DNA of 61,706 nt from positions 1-61,706 of the forward strand of contig NZ_LDTE01000124.1 of the NCBI RefSeq assembly GCF_001476905.1, in the 5' to 3' direction. Below the pieces are notes generated by a model that saw only the letters and a program-made list of their open reading frames with translations, did not search any database and had not been told where the DNA came from. Shown here piece after piece: positions 1-9,300 of this stretch (positions are counted from its first letter, which is position 1; every line of letters begins with the position of its first letter). A program made the position numbers and the translations under genes. The DNA comes from Sphingomonas sanguinis (GTDB lineage: Bacteria > Pseudomonadota > Alphaproteobacteria > Sphingomonadales > Sphingomonadaceae).

Positions 1-2
1 GC

Positions 3-413
3 TATAGCGTTGGGTCGGTCGCGGCGGGATATGGCGGCGGCTATGCGCCCGGCTATTATGGCGGGGGCTATGGTTACGCGCCGTCCTAGTTTGGATGGTA
101 CGACAATTTCTATTATCCGGGCACCGGCGTCTATGTCTACGACCGGTATCGTCGGCCTTATCGCTGGAACGACGGTCAGCGCGCCTATTGGGAAGGGCGG
201 CGCGGGGCGTGGAGCGGCGGGCCGATTCGCGACCAGTGGCGCGGATGGGGCCGGGGCGGCTGGCGGGGCGAGGTGCCCGGCGGCTGGCGAGGCAATGGGG
301 CGGTCAGGCCAGCCCCACCACCTCCGCCACGGGCCGAGGGCTGGCGCGGCGGCAATCGCGGGACGCCCGGCGGCTGGCGTGGCGGCCGACCGGGCGGACG
401 CGGACGGCGCTGA
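3..413 (+). pseudogene. Gly/Tyr/Arg-rich protein, 5' end outside window, in-frame stop
   Basis: The frame beginning at base 3 reads a Gly/Tyr-rich stretch, meets a TAG at 87-89, then continues for about 107 codons to a TGA at 411-413. The part after the stop has coding character: a GWYDNFYYPGTGVYVYDRYR segment, then Trp/Arg/Gly-rich repeats and a short proline run. The composition before and after the stop matches, so one gene interrupted by a nonsense change (for example TAC to TAG) is the simplest reading. A sequencing error is also possible. The function is unknown. The low-complexity composition suggests an exported or surface protein, but the N-terminus is not in the window, so no signal peptide can be seen. 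Confidence 0.5.
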
Positions 414-860
414 TCAGGCGCCGCGGGTGCGGATCATGACCGTGGGACGCATGGTCATGACCGCCACATCGTCCTGATTGAGGACCGTCCAGCGACTGGT
501 CACGAAACCCATCTCCGGGCGGCTGGCCGACTGCCGCGTTTCCAGCACCTCGGTCTCGCAATGCAGCGTATCGCCCGGATAGACGGGCTTCAGCCAGCGA
601 AGTTCGTCCACGCCGGGCGAGCCGAGGCTCTGGAAGCCGGTCTCGCGGAAATGCGCGACGATCATCGCCATCGCCATCGACGCGGTATGCCATCCGCTGG
701 CCGACAGCCGCCCGAAATGGGTTGCCGCCGCCGCTTCTTCGGACAGGTGGAACGGTTGCGGATCATAGGCCTTGGCGAAGGCCAGCACCTCCTCCCGCTC
801 GACCCGGTACGATCCGAAACGCGCCACGTCGCCGACCGCGATATCTTCCAGACAGGTCAT
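414..860 (-). CDS. MaoC family dehydratase
   Basis: This 148-residue hot-dog-fold protein belongs to the MaoC/(R)-specific enoyl hydratase family, which hydrates trans-2-enoyl-CoA or similar thioesters in the cytoplasm. The family active-site pattern is visible as D33-PQPF-H38, followed by the typical FGRL.ASGWH segment (residues 49-58). I chose the ATG at 860, which has a GAGAGG-like site just upstream. An upstream in-frame extension would run into the neighbouring gene. The stop lies one base from the broken gene at 3-413. The gene follows the phosphodiesterase on the same strand with a 10-base gap and is probably co-transcribed. The exact substrate cannot be told from sequence. Confidence 0.9.
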   Translation of the reverse strand: MTCLEDIAVGDVARFGSYRVEREEVLAFAKAYDPQPFHLSEEAAAATHFGRLSASGWHTASMAMAMIVAHFRETGFQSLGSPGVDELRWLKPVYPGDTLHCETEVLETRQSASRPEMGFVTSRWTVLNQDDVAVMTMRPTVMIRTRGA

Positions 861-870
861 CCTCTCATCC

Positions 871-2178
871 TTATCGTTTGAAGGTGCGGCGGAACGGCGC
901 ATCATTGCCGTCCAGTCCCTGTCCCGGCGGCAGGCCGATCAGGTCGCGGATCAGCGGGGCGATATCGACATTGTCGAACGGCGTCAGCGTCACACCCGAT
1001 CGGAAAGCCGGGCCATTGGCGATGAACAGCGCCGCCATGCTCGGGTCCTGATTGTCATAGCCGTGGGTGCCGCCTCGGAACGGCTTCTTGGGCGGCTCGG
1101 CGCTGATCGTCCACCCCGCCTGGGCTAGGCAGAAATAGGGAGCGATGCGGGGATTGCGCCCATAATGGAAGCGCGCCGGGATATCCTGCCGGCGCCAGCA
1201 GTCGAGATGGTCGCGGTGGCCGAGCAGGCGCGCCTCCAGCGCGGCCTCATGCCCCGGCTTGGCGCGGATCATCGCGAAGGGGCCGTCCTCAGACAGCTCG
1301 TAATCGGCTGGGTCCAGGAACTGGTCGAGCACGATCATCCGGTCGCTCGACGTGGCGGCCATGCCATGGTCGGCGACGATGATCAGATTGGCGGGCTGGT
1401 GCAGCGAGTCCAGCCCTGCGACCAGTCGCCCGATCGCCTGGTCGACCGCCTTGAGCGCGTTGTTCACCTCCACCGAGTCCGGTCCGCCCTTATGGCCGGC
1501 CCCGTCGACCTCGTCGAAATAGAGGGTCAGGAAGCGCGGCCGGGTCGCGGCCGGACGGCGCAGCCAATCGATGATCGTATCGACGCGCTGGCGATCGTTT
1601 ACATTCGCGTTGAACTGCTGCCAGTCATGCGGACGTGTACCGCCAGTGGACGCGCCATGCTCCTCTTCGTCCTGCGCGGTTGCGCCCCAGGCGATGTTGG
1701 AGCCGGGCCAGAACATGGTGGCGGTCGGGATGCCCGCCCGCTCGGCGGTGACCCAGACCGGCTCGGCCTCGTCCCACCAATAGGGCTGATCGGAAGACAT
1801 GGTGAACTTCTCCCCCGGATGCGCGGGGTCGGTGAAGCTGTTGGCGACGATGCCATGCCGGTCCGGCACGACGCCGGTCACCAGGGTCCAGTGATTGGGA
1901 AAGGTCTTGGACGGGAAGGACGGGCGCATCGATGCGCTGACGCCCCCGGCGGCCAGCCGCGACAGGTTCGGTGTCAGCCCGCGCTTGAGATACGGGGCCC
2001 AGAAGCCATCGATCGACACCAGGATGGTGACCGGTGCCCGCTCTTCCAGCGGCGCGACCGTCGCCGCCGCCTGGGCGGGAGCGGGCGCGGTGACCGGCGA
2101 GAGGGCGGGGGGCGTGTGAGGATAGGCGCAACCCGCCAGCAGGGCGAGCGCAAGAGCCGTTAGGGGGAGTCGGATCAC
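871..2178 (-). CDS. Ectonucleotide pyrophosphatase/phosphodiesterase family lipoprotein
   Basis: This 435-residue protein has an N-terminal lipoprotein signal (LALLAGC, Cys17) and then an alkaline-phosphatase-superfamily type I phosphodiesterase domain. Visible motifs are VSIDGF (metal ligand D57), the nucleophile segment PSFPSKTFPNHW (T92) and IIVADHGM. Family members hydrolyse nucleotide pyrophosphate or phosphodiester bonds at a two-zinc site, and the signal places this one in the periplasm, attached to a membrane. The length is normal for bacterial NPP proteins. It precedes the MaoC gene by 10 bases. The two products have no obvious functional link, so the shared transcript may be incidental. 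Confidence 0.93.
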   Translation of the reverse strand: MIRLPLTALALALLAGCAYPHTPPALSPVTAPAPAQAAATVAPLEERAPVTILVSIDGFWAPYLKRGLTPNLSRLAAGGVSASMRPSFPSKTFPNHWTLVTGVVPDRHGIVANSFTDPAHPGEKFTMSSDQPYWWDEAEPVWVTAERAGIPTATMFWPGSNIAWGATAQDEEEHGASTGGTRPHDWQQFNANVNDRQRVDTIIDWLRRPAATRPRFLTLYFDEVDGAGHKGGPDSVEVNNALKAVDQAIGRLVAGLDSLHQPANLIIVADHGMAATSSDRMIVLDQFLDPADYELSEDGPFAMIRAKPGHEAALEARLLGHRDHLDCWRRQDIPARFHYGRNPRIAPYFCLAQAGWTISAEPPKKPFRGGTHGYDNQDPSMAALFIANGPAFRSGVTLTPFDNVDIAPLIRDLIGLPPGQGLDGNDAPFRRTFKR

Positions 2179-2269
2179 GGGCAGCGGTTCCTTTCGAAAC
2201 CGCCCGATAGCGCCGACTCATGACAGTGGCGAGAGCGCCGATGAGAGTCCGTCGTCCGCGTGATGCGGG

Positions 2270-2662
2270 TCAGTCGACCGGAAAAAAGCGCCGGATTTCA
2301 GGGGCGGCGTTGCGCAGCAGCAGGCGCAGGCGCTCGGCGGCGTCCCGGGGATGATCGCCCGGCAGGCCTGCCATCGCCCATTCGCCGAATTCGGGCGAAT
2401 CGATCATGCGGTCGTCCAGGACGACGATGTCGGTGTGACGCGGGTCCTTCGCAATCCGCTCATACACCTCGCCGACGCTGTCCGCAGGACCTTCGAGCAG
2501 TTGGCGATACTGGCCGTCGCCGATCCACAAGATGCCCGAAATCCCGTCCATGCCGTTGTTCCGGCGCGAGGTTGCCAGGATCGCCTGATGATCGGCGCGC
2601 CCATCCGCGCCGACCGAGCGGCTGCTATAGATGATGCGACGATAAGAGCTAACATGGATCAT
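2270..2662 (-). CDS. BLUF-domain blue-light photoreceptor
   Basis: This is a 130-residue single-domain BLUF protein that would bind FAD and sense blue light. Counting from the ATG at 2662, all key BLUF residues are present at a constant offset of 9 from AppA: Y12 (Y21), N36 (N45), Q54 (Q63), W95 (W104) and M97 (M106). The usual SR.NN..GI.G.L and RQLLEG segments surround them. The reading frame extends upstream by 24 codons, but the BLUF fold begins at IHVSSYRRIIYSS, so the internal ATG is preferred; its ribosome site is weak. No output domain is attached, so a partner protein is expected. The minus-strand gene upstream is ychF, 80 bases away. Confidence 0.92.
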   Translation of the reverse strand: MIHVSSYRRIIYSSRSVGADGRADHQAILATSRRNNGMDGISGILWIGDGQYRQLLEGPADSVGEVYERIAKDPRHTDIVVLDDRMIDSPEFGEWAMAGLPGDHPRDAAERLRLLLRNAAPEIRRFFPVD

Positions 2663-2742
2663 GGCGCCAGGCGTATCGATCCGCTTTCGCCGTGCAAAGA
2701 GGGAATGTGCCGGTCGGTAGGACCGAACCGGCACAAATCGGG

Positions 2743-3843
2743 TCAGACGTTGAAGCGGAATAGCATCACGTCGCCGTCCTGCACGACATACTCCTTGCCC
2801 TCCGCGCGCAGCTTGCCCGCATCGCGGGCACCGGCTTCGCCCTTGAAGGCGATATAATCGGGGTAGGCGATGGTTTCGGCACGGATGAAGCCGCGCTCGA
2901 AATCGCTATGGATCTCGCCTGCGGCGTTGGGTGCTTTCGCGCCGCGATGGACGGTCCAGGCGCGCGCTTCCTTCGGTCCGACGGTGAAGAAGGTGAGCAG
3001 GTCGAGCAGCGCATAACCGGCGCGGATCACGCGGGCGAGGCCGGTTTCCGACAGGCCCAGCTCGGACAGGAACTCGCCGCGATCCTCGGCGGGCATGGTC
3101 GCGATCTCGGCCTCGATCGCCGCTGATACGACGACGGCCTGTGCACCCTCGGCGGCGGCCTTCTCGAACACGCGTGCCGAATGGGCGTTGCCGTTCGCCG
3201 CGTTCGATTCCTCGACATTGCAGACATAGAGGACGGGCTTGGCGGTCAGCAGCTGTGCCTGGGAAAAGACGCGGGCTTCCTCCTCGTCCTTGGGCACGGT
3301 AAGCCGTGCGGGCTTGCCGTCGCGCAGCAACTCCAGCGTCTGGCCCAGCACCGAGGCAGCGATCTTGGCCTCCTTGTCGCCCTGCTGGCCCTTCTTGATG
3401 AAGGCGGGGACGCGCTTTTCCAGGCTTTCCAGGTCGGACAGCATCAGCTCGGTCTCGACCGTCTCGGCATCGGCGATCGGATCGACCTTGCCCTCGACGT
3501 GAGTCACGTCGCCGTCCTCGAAGCAGCGCAGGACGTGGACGATCGCGTCCACCTCACGGATATTGCCCAGGAACTGATTGCCCAGCCCTTCGCCCTTGGA
3601 CGCGCCGCGCACCAGCCCGGCGATGTCGACAAAGGCCAGCTGCGTCTCGATGATCTTGGCCGAGCCCGCCACTTCGGCCAGCTGGTACAGGCGCGGATCG
3701 GGGACCGCGACGTTGCCGACATTGGGCTCGATCGTGCAGAACGGATAATTGGCGGCCTGCGCCGCCGCCGTTTCGGTCAGCGCGTTGAAGAGGGTGGACT
3801 TGCCGACATTCGGCAGGCCGACGATGCCGCAGCGGAAACCCAT
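2743..3843 (-). CDS. ychF: Redox-regulated ribosome-binding ATPase YchF
   Basis: This 366-residue protein is the universally conserved Obg-family P-loop protein YchF, which prefers ATP, binds ribosomes and affects stress responses. It begins MGFRCGIVGLPNVGKST (P-loop, residues 9-17), has the coiled-coil insertion in the middle and ends in a TGS-like domain with the typical DVMLFRFNV tail. Length is standard (about 363 residues). The ATG at 3843 immediately precedes the P-loop strand. It sits in a minus-strand run with pth, a frequent neighbour in proteobacteria, here separated by two small genes. Confidence 0.98.
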   Translation of the reverse strand: MGFRCGIVGLPNVGKSTLFNALTETAAAQAANYPFCTIEPNVGNVAVPDPRLYQLAEVAGSAKIIETQLAFVDIAGLVRGASKGEGLGNQFLGNIREVDAIVHVLRCFEDGDVTHVEGKVDPIADAETVETELMLSDLESLEKRVPAFIKKGQQGDKEAKIAASVLGQTLELLRDGKPARLTVPKDEEEARVFSQAQLLTAKPVLYVCNVEESNAANGNAHSARVFEKAAAEGAQAVVVSAAIEAEIATMPAEDRGEFLSELGLSETGLARVIRAGYALLDLLTFFTVGPKEARAWTVHRGAKAPNAAGEIHSDFERGFIRAETIAYPDYIAFKGEAGARDAGKLRAEGKEYVVQDGDVMLFRFNV

Positions 3844-3934
3844 GCGTCGCTTATCCTGTGGATCAAGGGGAAAGCGCCCCTCTAGCGGCGATGACGATAT
3901 TTCTCAACCGATGGCGGCGCGTCGGCCTATGGCG

Positions 3935-4129
3935 TCAGGCGACCCCGACCATCATCGCGGCGGCCCAGCCGAGCAACAGCAGGCCGAGCGCGCTGGAAAA
4001 GCCCATCAGGACCAGGCCCATATAATGGAGCATCGGCGGATTGGCCCGCTGCGCCTTCTTGTTCCGGCCAAGACCCGACAGGACGAAGCTCGCCAACATG
4101 CCAAAGGTGAAGACACAAAATTCGACCAT
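3935..4129 (-). CDS. Small two-helix membrane protein
   Basis: This is a 64-residue product. The first hydrophobic helix spans about residues 3-20 (EFCVFTFGMLASFVLSGLG), then comes a basic loop GRNKKAQ, and the second helix covers residues 36-63. It is therefore a small inner-membrane protein with a positively charged cytoplasmic loop. The ATG at 4129 is preceded by a weak AGGATCGGA site. A longer in-frame reading exists, but its upstream part is arginine-rich noise. I do not recognise a family. It lies between the oxygenase gene and ychF on the same strand, with gaps of 160 and 91 bases. Confidence 0.6.
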   Translation of the reverse strand: MVEFCVFTFGMLASFVLSGLGRNKKAQRANPPMLHYMGLVLMGFSSALGLLLLGWAAAMMVGVA

Positions 4130-4289
4130 GGGGTGTAACGTCCGATCCTGGATGGGCTGCGATCCCTGTCTCCCTAGCCTAAACAGGTTAATCACTCGAT
4201 ATCGGCGCGACGAAGCGCCCCTAATCATCGACGGAGCGTTGGAACTTTTCGGCTCGTCGCGGGTATGCGGCGCGTCGTCGTGACCGTTT

Positions 4290-4892
4290 CTATCGATAGT
4301 TGAAGCTGACGCTGATCCGCTCGCCCTTGGCGCCATTGGGCACGACCTCGTGCCGCAACCAGCTCTCCCAGAGCAGCACGGTGCCCGGCCCGGGCGTGGC
4401 GGTGGCGAAGGTCGCCAGATCGTCGGGTGCATCGGGGCGGCGCGGCGGCGCGGCCATCAGCATCGGCAGGCGCGGGTCCTCCAGCTTCAATGCGCCCGAC
4501 CCCTCGGGCATCGCGACATAGAGCGTGCCGGATACGACCGAATGCGGGTGGATATGCGCCGAATGATGCCCGCCCGGCTTCAGGACATTGACCCACAGGC
4601 TGTCGAGCTTCAGCTTGCGCCCGCCCAGATCGAAGGCGCATTCCTCGGCGAAGCGCGCGACATGGCGGTCGAGCTTCTTGCGCAGGTCGGCAAAGACCGG
4701 ATCGCGGATCGGCAGGTCGTTGAGCGAGGCGTAGCTGGTATAGCCGCGATAGCCATGCTCCTTACTCCAGCGCCGCCCGGCGCGATCGTCCTCGGCCAGC
4801 GCCCGGCAGCTCTGTTCGATCTCCTCGAGCAGGTCGGCATCGTCGAGCCGGCCTTCGTAGAGGAGCGAGGCGAAGAGACGGCGGACGCTCAT
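4290..4892 (-). CDS. Putative 2OG-Fe(II) oxygenase (TIGR02466 family)
   Basis: This 200-residue cytoplasmic protein resembles the putative 2-oxoglutarate/Fe(II) oxygenase family TIGR02466. The double-stranded beta-helix signature is visible: HSAHIHPHS with H113/H115/H117 as first metal ligands, SGTLYV, a WESWLRHEV stretch giving the distal His181, and the 2OG-binding Arg192 in ERISVSFNYR. The substrate is unknown; family members are suspected protein or small-molecule hydroxylases. Its ATG overlaps the pth stop by 4 bases (ATGA), so the two genes are translationally coupled. Length is typical. Confidence 0.85.
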   Translation of the reverse strand: MSVRRLFASLLYEGRLDDADLLEEIEQSCRALAEDDRAGRRWSKEHGYRGYTSYASLNDLPIRDPVFADLRKKLDRHVARFAEECAFDLGGRKLKLDSLWVNVLKPGGHHSAHIHPHSVVSGTLYVAMPEGSGALKLEDPRLPMLMAAPPRRPDAPDDLATFATATPGPGTVLLWESWLRHEVVPNGAKGERISVSFNYR

Positions 4893-5464
4893 GCCGCCTC
4901 TCCCAGCCGTAGCGCGACATCGTTGACGAAGCGCACGTCATCGCCTTCCGCCAGCCAATGCGCCTCCGCCGCCACCGCGCCGAGCAGGTCGGACAGCGGA
5001 TCGATCTCCGCCTTGGCGTAATTGCCCAGAACATAGCCGGTCACCCGGTCCTTATGCCCCGGATGGCCAATGCCCAACCGGATGCGGCGGAAATCGGGGC
5101 CCAGATGCTGGTCGATCGAACGCAGGCCGTTATGCCCGGCGGTGCCGCCGCCGGTCTTCACCTTGACCCGGAACGGCGCGATGTCGAGTTCGTCGTGGAA
5201 GACGGTCAGCGCCTCGACCCCCAGCTTGTAGAAGCGCAGCGCATCGCCGACGCTCCGGCCGCTCTCGTTCATGAAGGTCGCGGGTTTGAGCAGCAGAATC
5301 TTCTGCCCGCCGATCCGCCCTTCCTGGGTCCAGCCCTGGAACTGCTTCTTGACGGGGCCGAAATCGTGCACCTCGGCGATGGCGTCCATCGCCATGAAGC
5401 CGACATTGTGGCGGTGCATCGCATATTGCGGCCCCGGATTGCCCAGCCCGGTCCAGACCTGCAT
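4889..5464 (-). CDS. pth: Peptidyl-tRNA hydrolase
   Basis: This 191-residue enzyme recycles peptidyl-tRNAs that drop off ribosomes. The family catalytic residues are all visible: N9 (GLGNPG), H19 (HRHNVGF, equivalent to E. coli His20), N66 (FMNESG), D91 (HDELD) and N112 (GHNGLRSI). The length matches the bacterial norm of about 190. It heads a two-gene unit with the oxygenase, overlapping it by 4 bases. The rplY gene that often precedes pth is not here; radC lies upstream instead, 93 bases away on the same strand. Confidence 0.97.
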   Translation of the reverse strand: MQVWTGLGNPGPQYAMHRHNVGFMAMDAIAEVHDFGPVKKQFQGWTQEGRIGGQKILLLKPATFMNESGRSVGDALRFYKLGVEALTVFHDELDIAPFRVKVKTGGGTAGHNGLRSIDQHLGPDFRRIRLGIGHPGHKDRVTGYVLGNYAKAEIDPLSDLLGAVAAEAHWLAEGDDVRFVNDVALRLGEAA

Positions 5465-5557
5465 GTGGTATTCCTCGTTCGCGTGATGGGGCAGGGCCCT
5501 AGCACCCCGGCGCGCGGCATTCCAATGTCGGCGAGCCGCAGCCCGGCAAATCCGCCC

Positions 5558-6244
5558 TCAAATCAGCCCTTGCGCCCGCAGGCTCACATGCCCCGATGTC
5601 CCGATGATCAGGTGGTCGTGCACCGTGATGCCCAGCCGCTTGCCCGCCTCTGCGATGGCGCGGGTCACGTCGATATCGGCGCGGCTGGGCGAGGGGTCGC
5701 CGCTGGGATGGTTGTGGACCAGGATGACCGCCGCCGATCCGAACTCCAGCGCGCGGCGGATCACTTCGCGGACATAGACCGGGGCCTGGTCGATCGAGCC
5801 CTGACCCATCAGCTCGTCCTGGATCAGCATGTTGCGTGTGTTGAGGTGCAGCACCCGGAACCGCTCCACCCCGTGATGCGCCATGTCGGCATGGAGATAG
5901 TCGAGCAGCGCCTGCCAGTTGGACAGGACCGGGCGCTTCGCCGCCTCCGCCTGGACCAGCCGGAGCGCGCAGGCGTGCGCGATCTTCAGCGTCGCCGCCG
6001 CCGTCTCACCCACCCCGTCGACACGCTGCAGCGCGACGGGATCGGCGGTCAGCACCCCGCCGATATCGTGGAATTCGCGCAGCAAGGCCTTGGCGATCGG
6101 TTTGGTATCGCGCCGGGGAATGGCGGTGGTCAGCAAATATTCGAGCAGTTCATGGTCGAGCAATCCGCCGCCCGCCAGTAATCGCTCCCGCAGGCGCCCG
6201 CGATGCCCGCTATGATCGGCCTGCTGGTCGCTGATGTCGCGCAT
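5558..6244 (-). CDS. radC: RadC family JAB1/MPN domain protein
   Basis: This 228-residue protein has an N-terminal helix-hairpin-helix region (about residues 70-82, LQRVDGVGETAA) and a C-terminal JAMM metal site with H177, H179 and D190 in VHNHPSGDPSPSRAD. RadC proteins were named for DNA repair, but their biochemical role remains unsettled. The start is the ATG at 6244, which has a strong AAAGGGG site 5 bases upstream; the 55-codon in-frame extension beyond it runs into the divergent gene's leader. It is transcribed divergently from ydbH with about 95 bases between starts. Confidence 0.94.
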   Translation of the reverse strand: MRDISDQQADHSGHRGRLRERLLAGGGLLDHELLEYLLTTAIPRRDTKPIAKALLREFHDIGGVLTADPVALQRVDGVGETAAATLKIAHACALRLVQAEAAKRPVLSNWQALLDYLHADMAHHGVERFRVLHLNTRNMLIQDELMGQGSIDQAPVYVREVIRRALEFGSAAVILVHNHPSGDPSPSRADIDVTRAIAEAGKRLGITVHDHLIIGTSGHVSLRAQGLI

Positions 6245-6338
6245 CGTGCCCCTTTCCCCCTTGCGAGGGCAGCATAGGGCAGGCGGCGGGAACTGTCGCC
6301 GGGGCTCGTGCGATTGCGTGGCGCGTCGGCCCAAGGCT

Positions 6339-9300
6339 ATGACGCTGGGGAAGGACGGGAGAAGAACGATCGGGGTCGAAGGCGCGAACGAGGAAGCCGA
6401 AACGCGCAAGAGCCCCGTCAGGCGGTTCCGGCGGCTTCAGCGAATCCTGATCGCGGTCGCGCTGATCCTGCTGGTCGCCCTTGTCGCGCTGTGGATCGAT
6501 CGCAAGTCGCTGGCCGGCGGGGCGATCGACCGCGAACTGGCGCGGCGCGGCGTGCCCGCCCGCTATACGATCAGCGATCTGGGGTTCGGTCGACAGCGGC
6601 TGACCAACGTCGTGATCGGCGATCCACGCCAGCCCGATCTGGTCGCCGACTGGCTGGAGACGCGCACGCGCATCGGCCTGTCGGGCCCGATGGTGACCGG
6701 CGTGCGCGCGGGCAAGGTTCGCCTGCATGGGCGGCTGATCGAAGGACAGATCAGCCTGGGCGCCCTCGACAAACTGATGGGCCCATCCTCGGGCAAGCCC
6801 TTTGCGCTGCCCGCGCTCGACGTGGATGTTCGCGATGGCGGCATCCGGCTGGAGACGCCGCATGGCGTGGTCGGGCTGAGCCTGACCGGGCGGGGCGTGC
6901 TGAGCGACGGGTTCAGCGGGCGGCTCGGGGTAGTGGCGCCGCGGCTCGCCATCGGGAATTGCGTCATGACCGGGCTCGCCGCGCCGCTCCGGGTGCGTGT
7001 GGTGCGCGAGCGGCCGAGTCTGAGCGGGCCGGTGCGGCTCGCGGGTCTGCGTTGCGGCGCGGTGACCGCCCGCGACCTGGCGGCGCGGGTCGACGTCACC
7101 CTGCAGCCCGCGCTCGACCAGTGGCGCGGACAGGCCGTGCTGGAGGGCGGCGCGCTGCGTCATCCGGTTGCGGCGACGGCGGCGCTGAGCGGGCGACTCG
7201 ATTTTACCGGCAATGCGGCGGCGACCAGCGGACGGCTTGACCTGACCGCGCGGGGTGTGACGACCCGGCAGTGGCGCGCCGATCGCGTCGGGATCGCGGG
7301 GCGCTATCTGGTCGGGCAGGCGATGCGCTTCGACGGGCATGTCCGCATGGGCGGCGCGCAGGTCGCGCCCGCGATACTCGCCCAGGTGAACGGTTGGAGC
7401 CGGGCAACCGCGGGTACGCCGGTGGGGCCCGTGGCGGACGCCGTGCTGCGGGCGGTGGAGCGGAGCGGGCGCGGTTTTGCCGCCGACCTGAAGCTGGCGC
7501 TCGACCGGGAAACCGGCGCGCGCGGTCAGGGGCTCTCCATCCGTGTGCCCAGCCTGACGCTGGCGTCGAACAGCGGCGGCCGGGTCGCGCTCGGCGGCGG
7601 CGATGGCCTGATCTACGATTCGCGCGGGATCAGGGTCGATACCGCGCTGGCGATGGGCGGCGGTGGCCTGCCCGCGATTCGCGCCACCCTGAAACAGGCG
7701 GGCCCGCGCGAACCGATGCGCGGCACGGCGACGATGGCGCGCTATGCCGCCGGTGGCGCGGCGCTGGCGCTGGATCGCGTCGTCTTTTCAGCGGCGGGCA
7801 ATGGCACGACCGAGGTGACCACCCGGCTGTCGCTGTCCGGGCCGATCAGCGGCGGGCGAATCGACGGGCTGGTCCTGCCCATCGCCGCACGCTGGGACGG
7901 CGGTCGGCGGCTGGCGATCAATCCCACCTGCCAGCCGCTGGCGATCGACCGGCTGGCGCTGTCGGGACTTCGGCTGGCGCGGGTGGCGGTGCGGGCCTGT
8001 CCGCTGGACGGCGCGCTGGTCCGGCTCGACGGTATGCGGATCGGCGGCGGCGTGCAGCTGGGCGCGACGAGCTTGACGGGCATGATCGGCAGCAGCCCGT
8101 TGCGGCTGTCGGCGGGGACGACCCGCTTCGCGCTGGCCGATCGCAGCTTTGCCCTGACCGAGGTGAAGAGCCTGATCGGCCGCCCCGAGTCGCCGACCCG
8201 GATCGACGCGGCCACGCTGACCGGCCGAGTCACCTCGCAAGGGATCGCGGGGCAGTTCACCGGCGGCGCAGGGCAGGTGGGGCAGGTGCCCCTGTTGCTG
8301 GGCGAAGCGGCGGGGGACTGGCGGCTCGCCGGGGGCGTGTTGAACCTGACCGGCGCGCTTCAGGTGCGCGACGCCCGCGCCGATTCGCCACGGTTCCTGC
8401 CGATGGCGGCGCGCGACGTCACGCTGACGCTGGCGGGCAGCCGGATCGATGCCAAGGGCACCCTGTTCGAGCCGACAAAGAATGTGAAGGTGGCGGATGT
8501 CACCATCACCCATGCGCTCGACAAGGGCGCGGGCGATGCCGATCTGAGCGTGCCGGGCATCACCTTCACCAAGGAGTTCCAGCCCGAACTGCTCACCCCG
8601 GTGACCAAGGGCGTGATCGAGGATGTGCGCGGGCCGATTTCGGGCACGGGGCGGATCGTCTGGGATGCCAGCGGCGTGCGCTCGACCGGGCAATTCGGCA
8701 CCGAGGGGATCGATCTTGCCGCCGCGCTCGGTCCGGTCAGCGGCATTGCCGGGACGATTCATTTCACCGACCTGCTGGCGCTGGAAAGCGCGCCCGGACA
8801 GGTGGCGACCGTCAAGACGATCAATCCGGGCATCCAGGTGACGAACGGCGTCATCCGCTACCAGACCTTGTCCGGCGCGCGGGTGAAGGTGGAAAGCGGA
8901 CGCTGGCCGTTCGCGGGCGGCCAGCTGACGCTCGACCCCACGCTCCTAGACTTTTCGCAGCCGGTCGAGCGGCGCATGACCTTCCATGTCGAGGGGGCCG
9001 CCGCCGACCAGTTCCTGCTCCAGTTCGACTTCCAGAATCTGAACGCCACCGGTGTCTTCGACGGAACCCTGCCGATGATCTTCGACGAACGCGGCGGGCG
9101 GATCGAGGGCGGGCGGCTGGTCGTGCGGCAGGGCGGTGGCAGCATCGCCTATCTGGGGGAACTGAGTCAGAAGGATCTCGGTATCTGGGGCAATCTGGCG
9201 TTCGGGGCGCTGCGTTCGCTCAATTATCGCAGCTTGCGCATCGACATGAACGGACCGCTGGCGGGCGAGATGGTCACCGATGTCCGCTTTGCCGGGATCA

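Noticed and set aside
10..477. Overlapping reading frame in the first 480 bases
   Set aside because: It overlaps the Gly/Tyr-rich frame and the MaoC gene on the other strand, and its product is low-complexity Arg/Gly/Ala.
1165..2163. Long plus-strand frame opposite the phosphodiesterase
   Set aside because: It is antisense to a gene with intact catalytic motifs; long frames on the opposite strand are expected at this G+C.
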